A DNA stretch of 54,802 nt from an uncultured PS1 clade bacterium (GTDB lineage Bacteria; Pseudomonadota; Alphaproteobacteria; RS24): positions 1 to 54,802 of the forward strand of contig CACNWB010000010.1 of the NCBI GenBank assembly GCA_902624095.1, read 5' to 3'. Shown one piece after another: positions 9,418 to 18,285 of the stretch. A program made the translations under genes and the position numbers. The notes beneath the pieces were generated by a model, which saw only the letters and a program-made list of their open reading frames with translations, made no database searches and was not told the origin of the DNA. The stretch's first letter is position 1, and each line of letters opens with the position of its first letter.

Positions 9418-10702
9418 GCGACCTTGCCAGCAATTCGTTCAGCACGGCCAGCGTGCGGGCCCGTGCACCGCCTTGGCGTGCATCGCATGCGCGGGCATTT
9501 TCGGCAAGTACCTGAGATTTCGCAGGCGTCCGCAACAGACTGTCGAGCGTGTCGACCAGTTCCCGCGCATCGCCAATTCGGGCGAGCCCTGCTTCAGCGT
9601 CGAGCATGTCATAAACCGCACTGAAATTTTCGATATGGGGGCCTGATAAAATTGCATTGGCGAGGCGCGCCGCCTCCAACGGATTCTGGCCGCCATGCGG
9701 CACGAGCGACCCGCCCATGAACACGAGCCCGCCCAGCCGGTAATACAATCCCATTTCACCCAATGTGTCGCCAATGTAAAACGCGTGCTTTGCACAGGGC
9801 AGTGTGCCTGCACTGCGGCGCGGCGGTTTCTCTCCCGCACGGGATAATAATTCGGCAATTTCTGCACCGCGTTCGGGGTGGCGCGGCACGAGAATGCACA
9901 AGAGGTCGGGATGCATGGCGCGCAACGCCCAGTGACACTCGGCTATTATGTCCTCTTCGCCGGAGTGGGTGCTTGCGGCAACCCAGACGGGACGGTTTTG
10001 CAGGGCGTCCCGCAATTCGTTGAGGGCGGACGCGTCGGCATTGAGGGGCGGCGCATCGAGCTTCAGGTTGCCCACCGACACAATGTCTTTCAGCCCCAAT
10101 TCCTGCCAGCGTTGTGCGGTAATGTCGTCTTGCGCGAGCAGCATGTCAAAGCAGCCGAACAGGGCGCACGCCGAATTTTTCGCTCGCCGCCAAAATTTGA
10201 AAGATTTTTCCGAAAGCCGACCATTGATGAGGGTGGCCGGAATATTGCGACGGCGCATCTCAAGCAACAGGTTCGGCCATAATTCGCTTTCGACAAATAT
10301 CGCCAATTGCGGCGACCAATGGTCAAGAAAGCGTTTCACCCAAAGCGGTCGGTCCAGCGGCAAATATTGGTGTATTAGTCGGTCAATATCGGGAAAACTT
10401 GCGTGCTTTAACTGGCCGACCAGTGTTGCCGAGGTTCGTGTCCCCGTTGTGATGAGAATATGTATGTCCGGTCGGGCGGCCAAAAAATCAGCCAGCAAGG
10501 GCAAGGCCGAGCGCGTCTCGCCAACGGATGCCGCATGCAGCCAAACGAGATTTCCCGCCGGTCGCGGCGCCATGTTGCGAGCTTTGCGCTCGTCCAAGCG
10601 GGCGGGGTCTTCGCGTCCGGCCTTGGCGCGGCGTTCAAGCAGTAGCGGCAAAAGCCCGCCGCCAAGCATCACGCCGAGCTGATAGGCCCGCACCGTCAAC
10701 AT
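9410..10702 (-). CDS. waaA: 3-deoxy-D-manno-octulosonic acid (Kdo) transferase
   Basis: Transfers Kdo from CMP-Kdo to lipid IVA on the cytoplasmic face of the inner membrane (430 aa). There is an N-terminal membrane-anchor helix; the GT30 domain has HAASVGETRSALPL with the presumed catalytic base Glu62. The C-terminal GT-B half holds FMGGSLVPHGGQNPLEAA. Its ATG overlaps the msbA stop (TGATG) and its end overlaps lpxK, so the three envelope genes are translationally linked. Confidence 0.95.
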   Translation of the reverse strand: MLTVRAYQLGVMLGGGLLPLLLERRAKAGREDPARLDERKARNMAPRPAGNLVWLHAASVGETRSALPLLADFLAARPDIHILITTGTRTSATLVGQLKHASFPDIDRLIHQYLPLDRPLWVKRFLDHWSPQLAIFVESELWPNLLLEMRRRNIPATLINGRLSEKSFKFWRRAKNSACALFGCFDMLLAQDDITAQRWQELGLKDIVSVGNLKLDAPPLNADASALNELRDALQNRPVWVAASTHSGEEDIIAECHWALRAMHPDLLCILVPRHPERGAEIAELLSRAGEKPPRRSAGTLPCAKHAFYIGDTLGEMGLYYRLGGLVFMGGSLVPHGGQNPLEAARLANAILSGPHIENFSAVYDMLDAEAGLARIGDARELVDTLDSLLRTPAKSQVLAENARACDARQGGARARTLAVLNELLARSHA

Positions 10703-12495
10703 CAGTCTTGGCTTTCCTGAAATTGCGTGCGGTAAAGCTCGGCATACAATCCGTCCGCGGCCAGTAGGTCACCGTGCGTGCCGGTTTCGCGCAAACGACC
10801 CTGTTCCAGCACGTAAATCCGGTCGGCATGCATCACGGTGGACAGGCGGTGCGCGATGATGAGGGCAGTGCGGTCTTCAAGAAGTTTTTCCAGCGCCTTT
10901 TGCACTTGCGCTTCGGAAACCGTATCGAGCGCGGAGGTTGCCTCGTCAAGCAGCAAAATCGGAGCGTCTTTCAAAATGGCGCGGGCGATGGCAAGGCGTT
11001 GTTTTTGACCGCCCGAAAGCCGGATGCCGCCCTCGCCGACATGCGTTTCATAGCCTTGCGGCAACGCGCAGATAAACTCATGCGCCGCCGCGTTTCGCGC
11101 GGCCTGTTCGATGTCGGCCTGGGTGGCGTCGACTTTGCCGAAGGCGATGTTTTTGGCAATCGTGTCATCAAACAGGAAGGGTTCTTGCGTCACCAATGCG
11201 GTCGCCGCGCGCAAACTGTCGAGCGACACATCGCGAATATTCTGCCGGTCAATTGTGATGTTACCCGTGTCAATGTCGAAAAACCGCAAAGTCAAATTCA
11301 ACAGGGTCGACTTGCCCGACCCGGAAGCCCCGACCAGCGCGACGGTCTGTCCGGCGGGCACTTCCAGTGAGATGCCGTCGAGTGCCGGTGTGTCGCGTCC
11401 GGCATATCCGAAGGTGACATTTTCGAAACTGATCGCCCCGTGTTGGATGTCGAGGCTTGGCGCGTCGGTCATGTCGATAATCTCGTCCGATGCGTCAAGA
11501 ACGGTAAAAATGCGTTCGCCAGCGGATACGCCTTCTTGCAAAATGGTTTGCAAATTGGCGACGGCCCGCAGAGGCTGATAGGCCATGAGCAGGGCTGAAA
11601 TAAAGCCCATAAACTCACCCGCCGTCAGATTGCCTTGTGTGGACTGATAGCCGCCGTAGAAAATTATTACACCGATGGCAATGCCGGCCAGCATTTCGAT
11701 CGCCGGACTTGCCGCGGCGCGCGCACGCACCGAGCGCATGGTGTAGTTCAAAAGCGTGTCGATGGTGGACCTGGCGCGGGTGATTTGGTCGGCTTCCTGT
11801 CCGTAAGCTTTGACGATACGCAAGCCTCCAAGCGTCTCGGAAATCAGCGTGGAAAGTCCACCAATTTCCTCCAGTCCCTGCCGCGACGCCTTGCGCGTGA
11901 CACGGCCCAGTCTGCGCATAAATACAACAGCCAGCGGAATAACAATCATGGTGTAGATGAGCGCCATTTGCACATTCATCACATACATGAAAATCGTCAG
12001 CGCCACGACGGTCAGCAAATGCCGCACAATATTGATGATGGTGGTGTTTACCGTATCGCGCAGTCGGGTGGCGTCATTCATGAAAATGGAAATATATTCG
12101 CCCGAATGTTGTTTCGTGATGCGGGCCAAATCCCCGCGCACCAAATGGGCGAACAAATCGCGTTGCAGATTGGAGGTTGTGCGCTGCCCAACAAACCCCA
12201 TAATCACATTGGAGCTGTAAGTCGCCGCGCCTCTGACAACGGAAATAGCGACCACGCCAGCGGGAATAAACAGTAACATGGCCGTGTTCTGGTCGCCAAA
12301 AACTTTATCAATGGCCTGTTGAATGAACCAGGGCAGGGCGCTGGTCGTGCCCGCTACCACCACATTTGCCAGCACGCTGAGGCCCAGCAGCCAGAGATAG
12401 GGACGCAAATAGGTGCGCAACATGCGTTCGATAAGCGCATAGGAGCGCGATTTGCGGTGTCGGTAAATGTCGATGATGTGCTGAAGCGGTTCCAT
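10702..12495 (-). CDS. msbA: ABC transporter ATP-binding/permease protein, MsbA-like lipid A flippase
   Basis: Half-size exporter (597 aa): a six-helix transmembrane domain (about 30-320) fused to a nucleotide-binding domain with Walker A GASGSGKST (389-397), signature LSGGQ (493-497) and Walker B ILLLDE (513-518). The residues before the first helix are polar. MsbA flips lipid A-core across the inner membrane; the specific call rests on its position directly upstream of waaA and lpxK, because sequence alone does not separate MsbA from other type-IV exporters. It starts 2 bp after pmbA ends. Confidence 0.85.
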   Translation of the reverse strand: MEPLQHIIDIYRHRKSRSYALIERMLRTYLRPYLWLLGLSVLANVVVAGTTSALPWFIQQAIDKVFGDQNTAMLLFIPAGVVAISVVRGAATYSSNVIMGFVGQRTTSNLQRDLFAHLVRGDLARITKQHSGEYISIFMNDATRLRDTVNTTIINIVRHLLTVVALTIFMYVMNVQMALIYTMIVIPLAVVFMRRLGRVTRKASRQGLEEIGGLSTLISETLGGLRIVKAYGQEADQITRARSTIDTLLNYTMRSVRARAAASPAIEMLAGIAIGVIIFYGGYQSTQGNLTAGEFMGFISALLMAYQPLRAVANLQTILQEGVSAGERIFTVLDASDEIIDMTDAPSLDIQHGAISFENVTFGYAGRDTPALDGISLEVPAGQTVALVGASGSGKSTLLNLTLRFFDIDTGNITIDRQNIRDVSLDSLRAATALVTQEPFLFDDTIAKNIAFGKVDATQADIEQAARNAAAHEFICALPQGYETHVGEGGIRLSGGQKQRLAIARAILKDAPILLLDEATSALDTVSEAQVQKALEKLLEDRTALIIAHRLSTVMHADRIYVLEQGRLRETGTHGDLLAADGLYAELYRTQFQESQD

Positions 12496-12497
12496 TT

Positions 12498-13835
12498 TTA
12501 CAGTCCGGCCAGCGTCATGCCCTCGACCAGAACAGTGGGCGCATTCACGCCGCGCCGAAAAGTCAAATCGTCGGCCGGCGTCATGTTCCCGAACATGTCT
12601 TTCAGATTTCCGGCAATGGTAACTTCGCTGACAGGGTAGGTCAGCTCGCCATTTTCAATTCGGAAGCCCGATGCGCCTCGGCTATAATCGCCCGTGGCTC
12701 CATTAACGCCCATGCCGATAAGTTCGGTCACAAAAAAACCCTCACCGACATCGCCTAAAATGCCGGCAACGTCTTGCGTGCCCGCAGCCAAATATAAATT
12801 GGTGGCCGAAGGTGAAGGTGGTCCGCCGACACCACGCGCGGCGCGGGCATTGCTTTCAAGCTCCAATTGGCGCGCAGTGGTGCTGTCTAGCAGCCAGCTT
12901 TGCAACACGCCGTCTTGCACAAGGTTGAGCGTTTCGGGCGACAACCCCTCGCCGTCAAATGCGGCCGAGCGCAGCCCACGCCGGCGGTGCGGTTCGTCAA
13001 TAACATTAAGTCCCGCACTCATAATCTGCGTGCCCATTGCATCGCGCAAAAAAGACGTGCCGCGCGCAATGGCGCTTCCCGAAATGGCAGCGGACAGATG
13101 CCCCAGCAGGGATGCCGATACGCGCGTGTCATAAACCACCGGCATTTTCATGCTTTCAAGTTTGCGCGGGTTGAGGCGCGCCAGCGTGCGCTCGCCAGTG
13201 CGCGTGCCGATGGTTTCGGGCGTATCAAGGTCTTCGAAATGCCGCGCACTGTGGCTGGCATAATCGCGCTCCATATTTTCACCCGTGCCGGCGACCACGC
13301 TGCAACTCAGCGAAAAACTGGTGCTGGAATAGCTGCCGGCAAAGCCATGGCTAGTCACCAGCGCCGTGGTACCTCGCCCCCAGGCAGCCCCGGCCCCTTC
13401 CGAATTTGTAATACCCGCCATGGCGCGTGCCGTGTCTTCGGTTTCCTGCGCCATTGATTGCAGTTCGGCGGCGCTTGGCTCATGGTCATCGGCGAGATCG
13501 AGGCTCGGCAATTTGTTCGCCAGACGCTCGGCGGGTGCAAGGCCGCAATAGCGGTCGGCTGGCGTTGCCTTCGCCATTTCGACAGCGCGCTCGGCGAGGC
13601 GTTGCAGGGCTTCGGCGTCCACCGCCGTGCCTGACACGAAAGCCTGTTGCTGGCCGATTATGGCCCGCAAACCAAGTTCGCGGCTCTCCGAGCGTTCGGT
13701 ATCTTCAAGTTGCCCCAGACGGCACGAGACATTGAGCGAGGCGCTTTCGCCCACTACTGCATCGGCGCTGTCGGCCCCCAGCGACATTACCAAATCAATA
13801 ATTTTTTGTGCCAGATCAAGATTGCGGTCGGACAT
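12498..13835 (-). CDS. pmbA: Metalloprotease-related protein PmbA/TldE
   Basis: TldE/PmbA-type subunit (445 aa) of the TldD/TldE protease, which degrades unfolded or modified peptides in the cytosol. It has the U62 fold with no HExxH motif, as expected for the TldE half; the metal-binding half TldD is encoded at 18286-19713. Conserved segments include GNLKDMF and NAPTVLVEGMTLAG near the C-terminus. I chose the ATG at 13835, with AAGGAG five bases upstream; a GTG six bases earlier overlaps that ribosome binding site. First gene of the pmbA-msbA-waaA-lpxK operon. Confidence 0.93.
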   Translation of the reverse strand: MSDRNLDLAQKIIDLVMSLGADSADAVVGESASLNVSCRLGQLEDTERSESRELGLRAIIGQQQAFVSGTAVDAEALQRLAERAVEMAKATPADRYCGLAPAERLANKLPSLDLADDHEPSAAELQSMAQETEDTARAMAGITNSEGAGAAWGRGTTALVTSHGFAGSYSSTSFSLSCSVVAGTGENMERDYASHSARHFEDLDTPETIGTRTGERTLARLNPRKLESMKMPVVYDTRVSASLLGHLSAAISGSAIARGTSFLRDAMGTQIMSAGLNVIDEPHRRRGLRSAAFDGEGLSPETLNLVQDGVLQSWLLDSTTARQLELESNARAARGVGGPPSPSATNLYLAAGTQDVAGILGDVGEGFFVTELIGMGVNGATGDYSRGASGFRIENGELTYPVSEVTIAGNLKDMFGNMTPADDLTFRRGVNAPTVLVEGMTLAGL

Positions 13836-13868
13836 GGACACTCCTTACGAACACGTGCGGGTGACGGT

Positions 13869-14900
13869 TCACGATGCGTTGGAGGTAAAACCCTCGGTGA
13901 AATTTCCGGCAACGCGCCGGCGCGCATTATGCACCAGATTGCCGGGCTCATCTTCGTCATCGTGGCGCGCGCAGGCTTTTCGCAAAACGCTCAGATATCC
14001 CGGTGCCGTTTCCATGCGCTCGCCAAACCCGTTTGCGTTTAACGCTTTTTGCGAGGCTGGCAATTGCCAGCACGGAACGTACATTAGAAGGTGATGCTCG
14101 ACATGATAGTTGACCCAATAGGGGGCAAGGAAAATACGCGCCAGCCATCCGGCTTTGGTCGTGCGCGCATTGCGAAACGGGTCATCATTGTCGGGCACGA
14201 GTGCATGTTCGGCAATATTGCGAATGCGCGTGATTGCCATGTGATATGTGAAAAAGGGCAATAGCCACAACAAAAGATAAAAGCTCCAGTGAAACACCAC
14301 CGTGCAAGCTACGAAAATCACCAGATTGGCGACCATGGCCGGGCCCAGACGTTGCCAGAAATGCAGAGCGCGTTCTTGATGCGAAAGGTCTTTATCGCCC
14401 CAGGCATTCGCAAATTGGGCTTTACGCTGCTGATAGGCGGTCTGTCCGGTCAGGTCGCGGATCATTTTTCGAATGAAACTTTTACGCGTGATCGGAAACG
14501 GTGCCGACAAAACAAGATCGGGGTCGTCTTTTTGCTGTGTGCGCATGTGGTGTTGCAAATGATAACGGCGATAGGCGTCCGTGCGCGCCAGCAACGGATA
14601 GGCACAGAAAAAATCGCTGAGTATTTCGTTAAATTTGTAATGCGGGCTCAGCGCGTTATGCGCCGCATCATGCATCAAAATAGCCAAACCCAACTGGCGC
14701 GCGCCGATAATCATAACGGCCAGCACAAAAGTCAGCGGGTTTGGAAAAAAATAGAACAGCGCCATGGCGCTGCCGATAATGGCCCAGGCGTGAAAAACCA
14801 GTGACACCCCCATCAGCGACGAGCGCTGACGCAGCGCAACGAGGGTTTCGCGGTCTATCAAATCATCCGCATGTACCCGCAATGCCGGCGATTGAGCCAT
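13869..14900 (-). CDS. Membrane fatty acid desaturase (acyl-lipid type)
   Basis: Integral membrane di-iron desaturase (343 aa). All three histidine boxes are present: HDAAH (77-81), HLQHH (114-118) and HVEHH (266-270), with four hydrophobic helices between and around them (about 32-75 and 185-215). Such enzymes insert double bonds into acyl chains of membrane lipids using O2 and reduced ferredoxin or cytochrome b5. Regiospecificity and substrate cannot be read from the sequence; carotenoid and sphingolipid desaturases share these boxes. The start at 14900 has GGAGA at good spacing. It lies 33 bp upstream of pmbA on the same strand. Confidence 0.85.
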   Translation of the reverse strand: MAQSPALRVHADDLIDRETLVALRQRSSLMGVSLVFHAWAIIGSAMALFYFFPNPLTFVLAVMIIGARQLGLAILMHDAAHNALSPHYKFNEILSDFFCAYPLLARTDAYRRYHLQHHMRTQQKDDPDLVLSAPFPITRKSFIRKMIRDLTGQTAYQQRKAQFANAWGDKDLSHQERALHFWQRLGPAMVANLVIFVACTVVFHWSFYLLLWLLPFFTYHMAITRIRNIAEHALVPDNDDPFRNARTTKAGWLARIFLAPYWVNYHVEHHLLMYVPCWQLPASQKALNANGFGERMETAPGYLSVLRKACARHDDEDEPGNLVHNARRRVAGNFTEGFTSNAS

Positions 14901-15001
14901 GGTTTCTCCTTGGTTATCCCTAACATAGGCCAATTCGTGCTGGTTTTCACCCCTTAACGGGGATTGCGGCGTGGCAAGGCGTTTCGAGAGCCGCTTGGCG
15001 C

Positions 15002-15931
15002 TTAGAAAATGCCCAGAATAAAAGCACCTGCAATGACAAAGCCGGCATCCCGGTTGCTCTTGAAAATCTGCAGGCAACGCGCAGGATCGTCAATATCCAA
15101 CCGATAAACTTGTATCGCCAATTGCCAGCCCGCAATTGCCAGCCCGGCCCAAAACAGCAGGCCGACACCGCCCCAAGCCCCGGCCAAAGCAAGGCAGGCC
15201 AGCGATGCGGCGTAGAAAAACAAAACCGCGATGCGCGTATTTTCCCCCAGTTTCAAGGCGCTGCTTTTGATGCCAACCAGCGCGTCATCTTCGCGGTCTT
15301 GGTGGGCATAGATTGTGTCGTAGCCCAATGTCCAAAAAATGCCCGCCGTATAAAGAGCGCACGCGGGCAGGTGAAGCTGTCCGGCGAGACTTGTATAACC
15401 GACCAGCGCGCCCCAGTTGAAAGCAAGCCCCAAAAACAATTGCGGCCAGTAGGTGATGCGCTTCATGAAGGGATAAATCGCAACCGGCACGAGCGACAAG
15501 ACGCCGATGAAAATGGTCGTGACATTAAATTGCAACAGCACGACCAGTCCGATGAGAGCTTGAGCCAGCAAAAACCCCCAGGCCGCCATCACCGAAACAC
15601 GCCCCGAAGGCAAGGGCCGCCCGGCTGTGCGGGCGACTTGTGCATCTATATGGCGGTCGGCAATGTCGTTAAATGTGCATCCGGCACCGCGCATCACAAA
15701 AGCGCCCACCAGAAACAGGCCGATGAGATGAAAAGGCGGATAAATGTTTTGCGGCGCGGCGGCCAGTGCCAGCCCCCAAAGGCATGGCCAGAAAAGCAAC
15801 CAGCCGCCTATTGGTCGGTCGAGCCGCGCCAGCTCTGCATAGGGTTGCAAACTTGCTGGCACAAACCGCGCCACCCAATTATCTGCAGAGGCATCTGCTG
15901 GGCGTTCCGTTTCCGGAGTTGAATGGGTCAT
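15002..15931 (-). CDS. ubiA: 4-hydroxybenzoate octaprenyltransferase
   Basis: Membrane prenyltransferase of ubiquinone synthesis (309 aa) that attaches the polyprenyl tail to 4-hydroxybenzoate. The first Asp-rich motif NDIADRHID is at 88-96, and the second appears in GYDTIYAHQDREDD. About eight or nine hydrophobic helices are visible. The start was taken at the ATG at 15931; the longer frame to 16096 overlaps rsmE on the other strand. A perfect TATAAT on the minus strand (15960-15965) lies 28 bases upstream of the ATG and may be its -10, though I see no good -35. Confidence 0.94.
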   Translation of the reverse strand: MTHSTPETERPADASADNWVARFVPASLQPYAELARLDRPIGGWLLFWPCLWGLALAAAPQNIYPPFHLIGLFLVGAFVMRGAGCTFNDIADRHIDAQVARTAGRPLPSGRVSVMAAWGFLLAQALIGLVVLLQFNVTTIFIGVLSLVPVAIYPFMKRITYWPQLFLGLAFNWGALVGYTSLAGQLHLPACALYTAGIFWTLGYDTIYAHQDREDDALVGIKSSALKLGENTRIAVLFFYAASLACLALAGAWGGVGLLFWAGLAIAGWQLAIQVYRLDIDDPARCLQIFKSNRDAGFVIAGAFILGIF

Positions 15932-16003
15932 CTCAAATTTCCATTTATCCGATCGATCTATTATATCGCGCGTGCCTGCAATAATGTGGTACGGGGTAAA
16001 CGC

Positions 16004-16777
16004 ATGACACGCGAAACCAAATCCGTTCAGCGCCTGTTTGTAGACCAGCCGCTTGCGGCAGACAAGACGCTCACCCTCACCGGCAATCCGGCACATTATC
16101 TGCGCAATGTGTTACGCGCCGCCGCGGATCATGCGGTGCTGGTTTTCAATGGCCGAGATGGTGAATGGCGGGCGCACATCACCGCCATTGACAAACGCAA
16201 GGTCACCCTGGTGACGGCGTACCAGACGCGCCCACAAACAACGCCAGAAACCCGCCAAGCTGATATCTGGCTTCTGGTGGCTCCTGTGAAACGCGCGCGC
16301 CTCGACTATCTGACTCAAAAAGCCACCGAGATGGGGGTAGCGCGCCTTGTTCCAGTGATCACACGGCGCACACAAGGTGGTACGGTCAATCTCGAACGCT
16401 TACGGGCAAATGCTCAGGAAGCCGCCGAACAATGCGGAATTTTGAAGGTTCCCGAAATCACGGCACCTGCGCGGTTGGAGGATACGCTGCAAGACTGGGA
16501 TGGCGCGCGTAGGCTTTTGTTTTGCGACGAGACGGCCGAAACTGGCACGGGAGTTTCCGAATTGGCCGAATGCATCCGCACACCGCTGGCGGTCTTAATC
16601 GGGCCGGAAGGCGGCTTTGCGCCTGAAGAAAAAGATGAGCTTCTGGCGCTAGGCCAAACCGTTCAAATAAGCCTCGGCCCGCGCATTTTGCGCACCGATA
16701 CGGCTGTTGTTGCCGCACTTGCGCTGGTGCAATGGCTGGTGGGTGACTGGCAGGACGGGCCGGCAGATGTGGGTTAG
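16004..16777 (+). CDS. rsmE: 16S rRNA (uracil1498-N3)-methyltransferase
   Basis: SPOUT-class (trefoil-knot) methyltransferase of 257 aa. An N-terminal PUA-like domain covers about residues 8-75 and the knotted domain includes IGPEGGF (199-205) and SLGPRILRTDTA, the SAM-binding signature of RsmE. It methylates N3 of U1498 in the 30S decoding region. The ATG at 16004 matches the usual N-terminus (short stretch before QRLFVD). It is divergent from ubiA across 72 bp. Confidence 0.94.
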   Translation: MTRETKSVQRLFVDQPLAADKTLTLTGNPAHYLRNVLRAAADHAVLVFNGRDGEWRAHITAIDKRKVTLVTAYQTRPQTTPETRQADIWLLVAPVKRARLDYLTQKATEMGVARLVPVITRRTQGGTVNLERLRANAQEAAEQCGILKVPEITAPARLEDTLQDWDGARRLLFCDETAETGTGVSELAECIRTPLAVLIGPEGGFAPEEKDELLALGQTVQISLGPRILRTDTAVVAALALVQWLVGDWQDGPADVG

Positions 16778-16825
16778 CTGTGCCAGGCTGTGCCAAGTCG
16801 TATCTGGGGCCAAGCCCTCCGCTTC

Positions 16826-16854
16826 TTGTCGAAACGTTCAAACTTGTCTAGAAA
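16826..16854 (+). promoter_or_regulatory. Candidate sigma-70-type promoter of gshA
   Basis: TTGTCG (16826-16831), a 17-base spacer and TAGAAA (16849-16854) each match four of six consensus positions. They lie 45 bases upstream of the gshA ATG, which has GGGAG as its ribosome binding site. Prediction only. Confidence 0.45.
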
Positions 16855-16898
16855 ATAATCATCACCGTCGCTGTGTCGGCGCGTGCCTGGGAGATTAA

Positions 16899-18272
16899 AT
16901 GGCTGCCGCGGACAATGAGCTTGTGTATCTGGAAAATGCCAACGCGTTGAAAGACTGGATGGAAGCCGGTTGCAAGCGGGTTGAAGATTGGCGCATTGGC
17001 ACAGAACACGAAAAATTTGGCTTTCGCACGGCTGACCACACGCCCTTGCCCTATGCCGGGCCGGACGGTATTCAGGCCATGCTCGAAGGTCTGATGAGGT
17101 TTGGCTGGCAGGGGAAATATGAAGGCGATGTGCTTGTTGGTTTGTCGCGCCCGGCCGAAGCTGGTGGCGGCTCGGTAACGCTGGAGCCGGGCGGCCAGTT
17201 AGAGCTTTCCGGCGCGCCACTGATCAATATTCATCAGACCTGCGCCGAGGTGAACAGGCATTTGGGCGAAGTACGAACGGTGGCCGCTGAATTGGGCCAG
17301 TCTTATTTGGGCATTGGCTACACCCCGAACTGGGGTCTTGAAGACGCCCCGCAAATGCCGAAGGGTCGCTATCGCCTGATGACCGATTATATGCCGACGC
17401 GCGGCACGCGCGGGCTGGAAATGATGTATCTGACGGCAACCGTGCAGGTTAATCTAGATTTCGGCTCGCCTGCCGATATGATTGAAAAGCTCAAAATCGC
17501 GCTGACGCTGCAACCGCTAGCGACAGCCCTATTCGCCAATTCGCCGTTTAAAAATGGTGAGCCTACAGGGCATTTGTCAGAGCGCTCGCTCGTCTGGCTC
17601 GACACAGACCCCGACCGCACCGGCATGTTACCCATGGTGTTTGAGCCGGGCTTCGGCTTTGAACATTATGTCGATTACGCGCTCAATGCACCAATGTATT
17701 TTGTGCAGCGCGATGGGGGATTTATCAATGCCTTGGGTATGAGTTTTCGTGATTTCTTGGAAGGCCGCCTGCCGGTCTTGCCGGGTGAGAAGCCGACTGA
17801 GGCCGATTGGGAAGACCATCTGACAACTCTGTTTCCAGAAGCCCGCGTGAAGCGCTTTATCGAAATGCGCGGTGCCGATGCGGGTTCGTGGCAATCGCTG
17901 TGCGCGCTACCGGCTTTCTGGGTCGGGCTGCTTTATGACGGCGCAACGCAAAAACGCGTCGCCGATATGATTGCCGATTGGACGCAGGACGAGCGCGAAA
18001 CACTGCGCCGCCGGGCGCCGATTTCCGGACTTGCCACGCCGTTTCGCGGGGGCACTTTAGGCGATTTGGCGGCGGATGTTCTGGCGCTGGCCGAACAGGG
18101 TTTGCAGGCGCGCGCAAATTTAGATGGCACCGGCAGTAATGAGACGCAGTTTCTGCACACGCTCCAAGATAGTGTCGCTCGCAGGCAAACGCCCGCCGAC
18201 AGTTTGCTCGCGAAATTTAACGGTGAATGGCAAGGCCAAGTTGCACCGATTTTTGACACGCTTGCCTTTTAA
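16899..18272 (+). CDS. gshA: Glutamate-cysteine ligase, plant/alphaproteobacterial type
   Basis: First enzyme of glutathione synthesis (457 aa): ATP-dependent joining of glutamate gamma-carboxylate to cysteine. It belongs to the GCS2-like group of plants and Alphaproteobacteria, recognisable by RIGTEHEKFGF near the N-terminus, the glycine-rich GGSVTLEPGGQLELSG segment, and RGLEMMYLTATVQVN. This group in plants is redox-regulated by disulfides; I do not infer that here. It is transcribed alone, with its own promoter, and converges on tldD with a 13-bp gap. Confidence 0.94.
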   Translation: MAAADNELVYLENANALKDWMEAGCKRVEDWRIGTEHEKFGFRTADHTPLPYAGPDGIQAMLEGLMRFGWQGKYEGDVLVGLSRPAEAGGGSVTLEPGGQLELSGAPLINIHQTCAEVNRHLGEVRTVAAELGQSYLGIGYTPNWGLEDAPQMPKGRYRLMTDYMPTRGTRGLEMMYLTATVQVNLDFGSPADMIEKLKIALTLQPLATALFANSPFKNGEPTGHLSERSLVWLDTDPDRTGMLPMVFEPGFGFEHYVDYALNAPMYFVQRDGGFINALGMSFRDFLEGRLPVLPGEKPTEADWEDHLTTLFPEARVKRFIEMRGADAGSWQSLCALPAFWVGLLYDGATQKRVADMIADWTQDERETLRRRAPISGLATPFRGGTLGDLAADVLALAEQGLQARANLDGTGSNETQFLHTLQDSVARRQTPADSLLAKFNGEWQGQVAPIFDTLAF

Positions 18273-18285
18273 AACAGAATGGGGA

